NCBI RefSeq assembly: GCF_001659605.2
Contig: NC_035178.2
Location: 12,408,062 to 12,472,061, forward strand
Length of the DNA stretch: 64,000 nucleotides
Source: Manihot esculenta
Taxonomy: Eukaryota > Streptophyta > Magnoliopsida > Malpighiales > Euphorbiaceae
Direction of reading: 5' to 3'
Shown one piece after another: positions 60,200 through 64,000 of this stretch. Below the pieces are notes generated by a model. The model did no database searches. It saw only the letters and a program-made list of their open reading frames with translations, and was not told the DNA's origin. The first letter of the stretch is position 1. Every line of letters starts with the position of its first letter. Position numbers and translations under genes: made by a program.

Positions 60200-60690
60200 C
60201 TTTGCTTAATTAAAATGCTTCTTGAGCAAGAGGATCAACAATGTCTATGCTGCAAAGGGAAAAATTATCATCAAGATATTTTATTGCATCATAGATATTA
60301 AATTTTATCTCTTCTCTGTCAAACTCTATCTGAGCGTGCCTTCATGCACGTCGATCTTCATTCTGGCTGTGCTAAGGAACGATCTCCCTAGTAAAAAATT
60401 AGTGGAGTTGGATGAACTATCATCTTCCATGTCTAAGATGAAAAAATCTGTTGAAAGAATTAATTTTCCTACTTGAATCAAGACATCCTCTAACACACCC
60501 TTAGGGTAGACTATTAATCTATTGGCGAGGACTCCTATTTATTTCAGAGGACTTGCGTTCAAAGACAAATAAACATACAGAGGCATAACATTTATTAAAG
60601 CTCCTAAATCACACATTGCCTTTCTAACTCCAAAGTTTCTAATTTTGCATGATATTGCAAACATGCTCTTATCTTTATATTTTTGTGATT
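60200..60690 (-). pseudogene. Protease region of element E
   Basis: Minus strand: AMCDLGALINVMPLYVY, an altered Athila aspartic protease motif (family form CDLGASIN), then YPKGVLEDVLIQVGKL and STDFFILDMEDD followed by FLLGRSFLSTARMKIDV. Stops break it. Confidence 0.8.
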
Positions 60691-60899
60691 TTTTTTAAAG
60701 TACAACCGACACATTCTCACTTACTTTTATCTTTTCATGCCCATATAATTTTCTTTTATTAGTGCATAGATCTTTTAGAAATTTCACATACTTGAGTATT
60801 TGCTTTATAGTTTCAAGAAGAGATATGTTTACCTGGACTTTGCGAAAAATCTCTAAAATCTCTTTTCTTCTCTTTCCCTATTAGATTGAACAAGTCTTT

Positions 60900-62380
60900 C
60901 AGGAAAAAGGAGACGTATAACCTGAATTAGGGGCTATTCTACCTCTGATTTTTTGTGCTGGTTCTCTACTGGAATCTCCAATTCTATTGCCTTAGACAAG
61001 CCTCTTTGAGCTGGCAGTTTTCAATTCTTTTTCACTTCACATTGTAATTGCACTTGCATTCTACTTGGGGTTTGGCACGATTTAGGAGGGCAGTTTTCCT
61101 TAAGATTCCAGCTTGCTCATTGATATGGCAAGTTGACTCATTTGGTTCTCCAAATTCTGTATGCTTAACTTCGTTTCTTGTTAGAAGGTAAGGGTGCTAT
61201 TAGCAAGAGATTGCACAATGTCTTCTAAAGACATACCTGATTTTGTAGCTTTATAATTTGCTCTTGGTTGAAAATTTTGCTGTCTTTTTCCATAGCTAAG
61301 GTTGGGATGACCTCTCCACCTAAGATTGTATGTATTCGAAAATGGATCATACTTCTTTGTTATCTATTAAATTCTCCAATTTCATTTACCTGTTATTCAT
61401 CTTTTTGAAGGGTAGGACACATATCTGTGGGATGATAAGCTTTTTTGTAAATGCCACAAGTTCTTACATTATGTTCTGCAGTCAATTGTTGAATTGCAGT
61501 GATAAGTTGTGAAATTTTAGAATCTAAAAATGTAATATTTATCTTATTTGCACTCCTAGGAATGTTCTCATCTCGGCCATACTGTCTAGAGTTGGCAGCC
61601 ATTTTTGAAATCAAATTTTTACCTTCTTCAGGTTCTATTTTCAAAACGGTTCCTCCACTAGTAGCATCAATTATTCTCCTTTCTAATGGCAACAACCCTT
61701 CATAGAAGTGAATGTTGAGTTGTTTTGGGGTGATTCCATATTTTGGACAGCTTGCGATCAATTTTTTATAACGTTCTCAATATTCATGGAGTATTTCATT
61801 ATTTCTTTGTTTGATTTCACTTTTTTTTTTCTTATAGAAGAAGTTTTTGTTGCTGAAAAAAAAAAGCCTTTCTAGAAACAAATCTCTAATTTGTGCCCAA
61901 GTGATAATTGAATCTGGGGGTAAACAGTATAGCTAACCTTTAGCAGATTCAATCAAAGTAAAAGGAAAGGCTACTAACCTGATTTATACATTAGTTATCC
62001 CATGTGGTCTCATACTTGAACAAGCCACGTAAAATTCTTTCAGATGGCTATGTGAGTCTTCATTCTCCATCCCATGGAATTTCGATAACATGTGAATGAT
62101 ACCTATTCGTAATTCTAGGGGTGTGTTCAACACTGGGTATGTGATGCAAAAAGATTGCTCTTTGGTGGCTGCTGCAGCCATCATTTCTCTTCTGTTGGGA
62201 TCAACTGTGTGTTCGAGCAGGCTTGAAGATTTAGAGTCTTCAGTGTTCTCACGAAGAGGGGTTCGAGCAGGCGGATTAGAGATTCCTGAATTGGCCTGTT
62301 TTTGCAACTTAGTTACTTTCCTCAACCGTTTTGTAATCTTCTCGATTTCTGAATCAAACTAGATACTACTATTTTTAAAC
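60900..62380 (-). pseudogene. Athila gag of element E
   Basis: Minus strand: LRIGIIHMLSKFHGMENED, HLKEFYVACSSMRPHGI (about 62130-61990), then KQLNIHFYEGLLPLERR, RIIDATSGGTV and a zinc knuckle CGIYKKAYHPTDMC (about 61455-61410). The order is that of Athila Gag. Stops and frameshifts lie between the blocks and after the knuckle. Confidence 0.82.
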
Positions 62381-62411
62381 CTGATCATAAAAATAAAAAT
62401 AAATTGTTAGA

Positions 62412-62431
62412 GATTTCTGACGACGGTGTCA
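62412..62431 (-). other. Mutated primer-binding site of element E
   Basis: Minus strand TGACACCGTCGTCAG next to the 5' LTR; resembles the Athila TGGCGCCGTTG site with several changes. Confidence 0.55.
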
Positions 62432-62437
62432 AAATTT

Positions 62438-63738
62438 AACATGCGTCGAATCCGTCAATTAAAACTGATTATCTTTTTCTTGATTTGATAGATTTTGTAG
62501 ATACGGTAAATGAGTATCGATCTCACAGAGACCTCAAATTTTATTTAATTCTTATGACAAGTGAGAAAAAGAAGAACTGTTTAAAACAAAAGAAAGAAGA
62601 AGAGAATTTCTATTGAAGAAGTTGATTTCAACAAAGATTAAAGAAGAAAAAAAATAATCCGATTGGATAATGAAATAAATAATCAAGTTAAAATAAAAAC
62701 TCAACTGAAAGTAATCAAAGTTGAGAGGTTTGCAGTTGATCATTAATTCAAAAGGTGATCTAGTTAATTATCCATTGTTTGGTTATAGTGTTTGAACAAG
62801 CGAATTCCACCAATTTGCGTAGCGCTTAAATTCATTCCTAATTCATTAATAACCCCATTATGTAGATTTAATTAATTAATTATGTTAAGAAGAGAAGAAT
62901 CAAACTTGATAAATAATTGTAAGCGAATTATTTAAACCAAATCAATCGGTTTCTTAACATAAATAAATATGCTAATTGATACTTGTATTAACCCAACTAA
63001 ATAATTACGTATTTACTTGAGTTAATTAGCAATATGTTGTCTATTTAGAAGATTCAATAGATCTCTTGAATTCCTAAAATGATAACAATAGAGGTGACGT
63101 TCCTCACAAATAGAAAAAGATTGAAAATAGAAGTTAAGATGAATCAAAATTAAAAATAAATGTCACAACTTTAAATAAATCCCAACTTGATTAACTTTCA
63201 ACTGAAAAAGTGTGTTTAGCCACTAAGGGCCATAATAAAATTATAAAAAAATAAAAAGAAAAATAAAAAGGGATTCGGCTAGAAGATGAATCGAAAGGAC
63301 AAAATGGAGAGAAGAGAAGAGGTGCAGAGATGATTGTGGAGATGCCCTTTCTACTTCTAAAGCAGCCTTTATATAGACTTTTTCAAATAAAAAGATAATT
63401 ATTCGAAATTTAAAAAGAAGTATAATAAATCTACTACTCTTACAATGATTGTTATCCTAATCTTGATCTGATTGTATTTGCAACTATCTAAAACAGTTTT
63501 GAACTCTATACAGCTGGCAACACAAAAATCCTGCAATCTGTCCATCGAGTTTGGATCACAGTCTTGGATAAGGCTATACCTTCCAAACAAAAATAGCTCT
63601 AAAACAGTCTCTTTCAGTTCCTTTTCACACTTTCAGCTCAAAAGCTGTCCAAAATTAAAATTCAAGTAAAAAAGCTAATTATTTATATCAAAATCATGGA
63701 ATTTAATATGAAAAAGTGGTGAGTTTTGTAACTCATCA
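62438..63738 (-). repeat. Element E 5' LTR (right copy)
   Basis: About 1,300 bp; diverged direct repeat of 37137-38471. A TATATAGA box lies near 63370-63378, read from either strand. Confidence 0.82.
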
Positions 63739-64000
63739 GTTGTCATCATACGACTAAGCCACATGGCAAAATCCTACTAATCCGTGACACTTGGTCATTT
63801 AAGTCTCAGTCATGAGAAGGAAGACTCAGTCAGCATGATGGTTAATATGCGAAACGATAGAAGACCCACCCATTAGTGTCTGGTCGAGTCTCTCATGACA
63901 TCTAAGTTATCGTTAAAGGATATTATATATTAGATTTTCATTACGCCTACCATCATGAGATCTCTTATCCACTAGTTAGTATTAGTCGATTTTCCAGAAA
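63739..64000. other. Unassigned sequence right of element E
   Basis: No recognised protein or repeat. It may be the continuation of the host sequence left of 37137, interrupted by element E. Confidence 0.3.

Larger units (their letters stand above)
37137..63738 (-). mobile_element. Element E: old Athila-type Ty3/gypsy element, carrying nested D and C
   Basis: Direct repeats at 37137-38471 and about 62438-63738, both containing GCGTCGAATCC and AAGTGGTGAGTTTTG, flank Athila gag, protease, reverse transcriptase, RNase H, integrase and an extra 3' frame, all on the minus strand. Next to the right repeat is a mutated Athila primer site and next to the left one a GGGGGT polypurine tract. Without D the element is about 11.3 kb, normal for Athila. 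Many stops and visible LTR divergence make it older than the elements inside it. No clear target duplication remains. Confidence 0.88.

Overview
This window is nuclear DNA of a flowering plant. It is AT-rich, has one intron-less AP2/ERF-type gene, and is otherwise dominated by LTR retrotransposons of the plant Ty1/copia and Ty3/gypsy (Tekay-like chromovirus and Athila) lineages. A eudicot, possibly a member of the Euphorbiaceae, is a guess from overall feel only; nothing in the sequence fixes the species.

Layout. 1-1904 is the end of a reverse-oriented Tekay-like LTR (element P) inserted in a dead copia RNase H fragment (1906-2475). 2476-13010 is AT-rich intergenic DNA holding the only cellular gene, a DREB-type ERF transcription factor (5647-6225, minus strand), several fold-back repeats, a degenerate LTR tail (10561-11054) and a possible orphan exon (9929-10091).

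13011-63738 is a stack of nested retrotransposons. An Ale/Retrofit-like copia element (13011-34966, target-site duplication GGTGG) carries two Tekay-like gypsy insertions in opposite orientations, only about 30 bp apart in its integrase core. Element A (14982-22221, plus, duplication CTATT) is a gag-only, non-autonomous derivative. Element B (22257-32096, minus, duplication TTATT) has an intact 1,670-codon gag-pol frame. Downstream, a decayed PF04195-type (putative gypsy-type transposon) gene lies at 34985-36840 on the minus strand. An old Athila element E (37137-63738, minus) has its reverse transcriptase split by a deleted Athila derivative D (44165-59421, plus, duplication ACTGG). D in turn is split by Tekay-like element C (46891-56812, plus, duplication TTGAT), whose polyprotein is dead.

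How the parts relate. A, B, C and P are one superfamily: long LTRs (2.2-2.35 kb where complete), a TATA box, clusters of a GC-rich palindromic 13-mer, an array of short hairpins in the probable transcribed leader, an initiator-Met-type primer site (A, B, C) and a 22-nt palindrome just before the polypurine tract (A, B, C). LTR divergence counted by eye orders the insertions as C (about 2%), B (about 0.4%), A (about 0.1%). The intact pol of B-like elements is a plausible source of enzymes in trans for A. The most novel signal is the hairpin array: its outer stems change sequence between units yet stay complementary, and the same stem-bulge-stem-loop plan recurs in four divergent LTR types.
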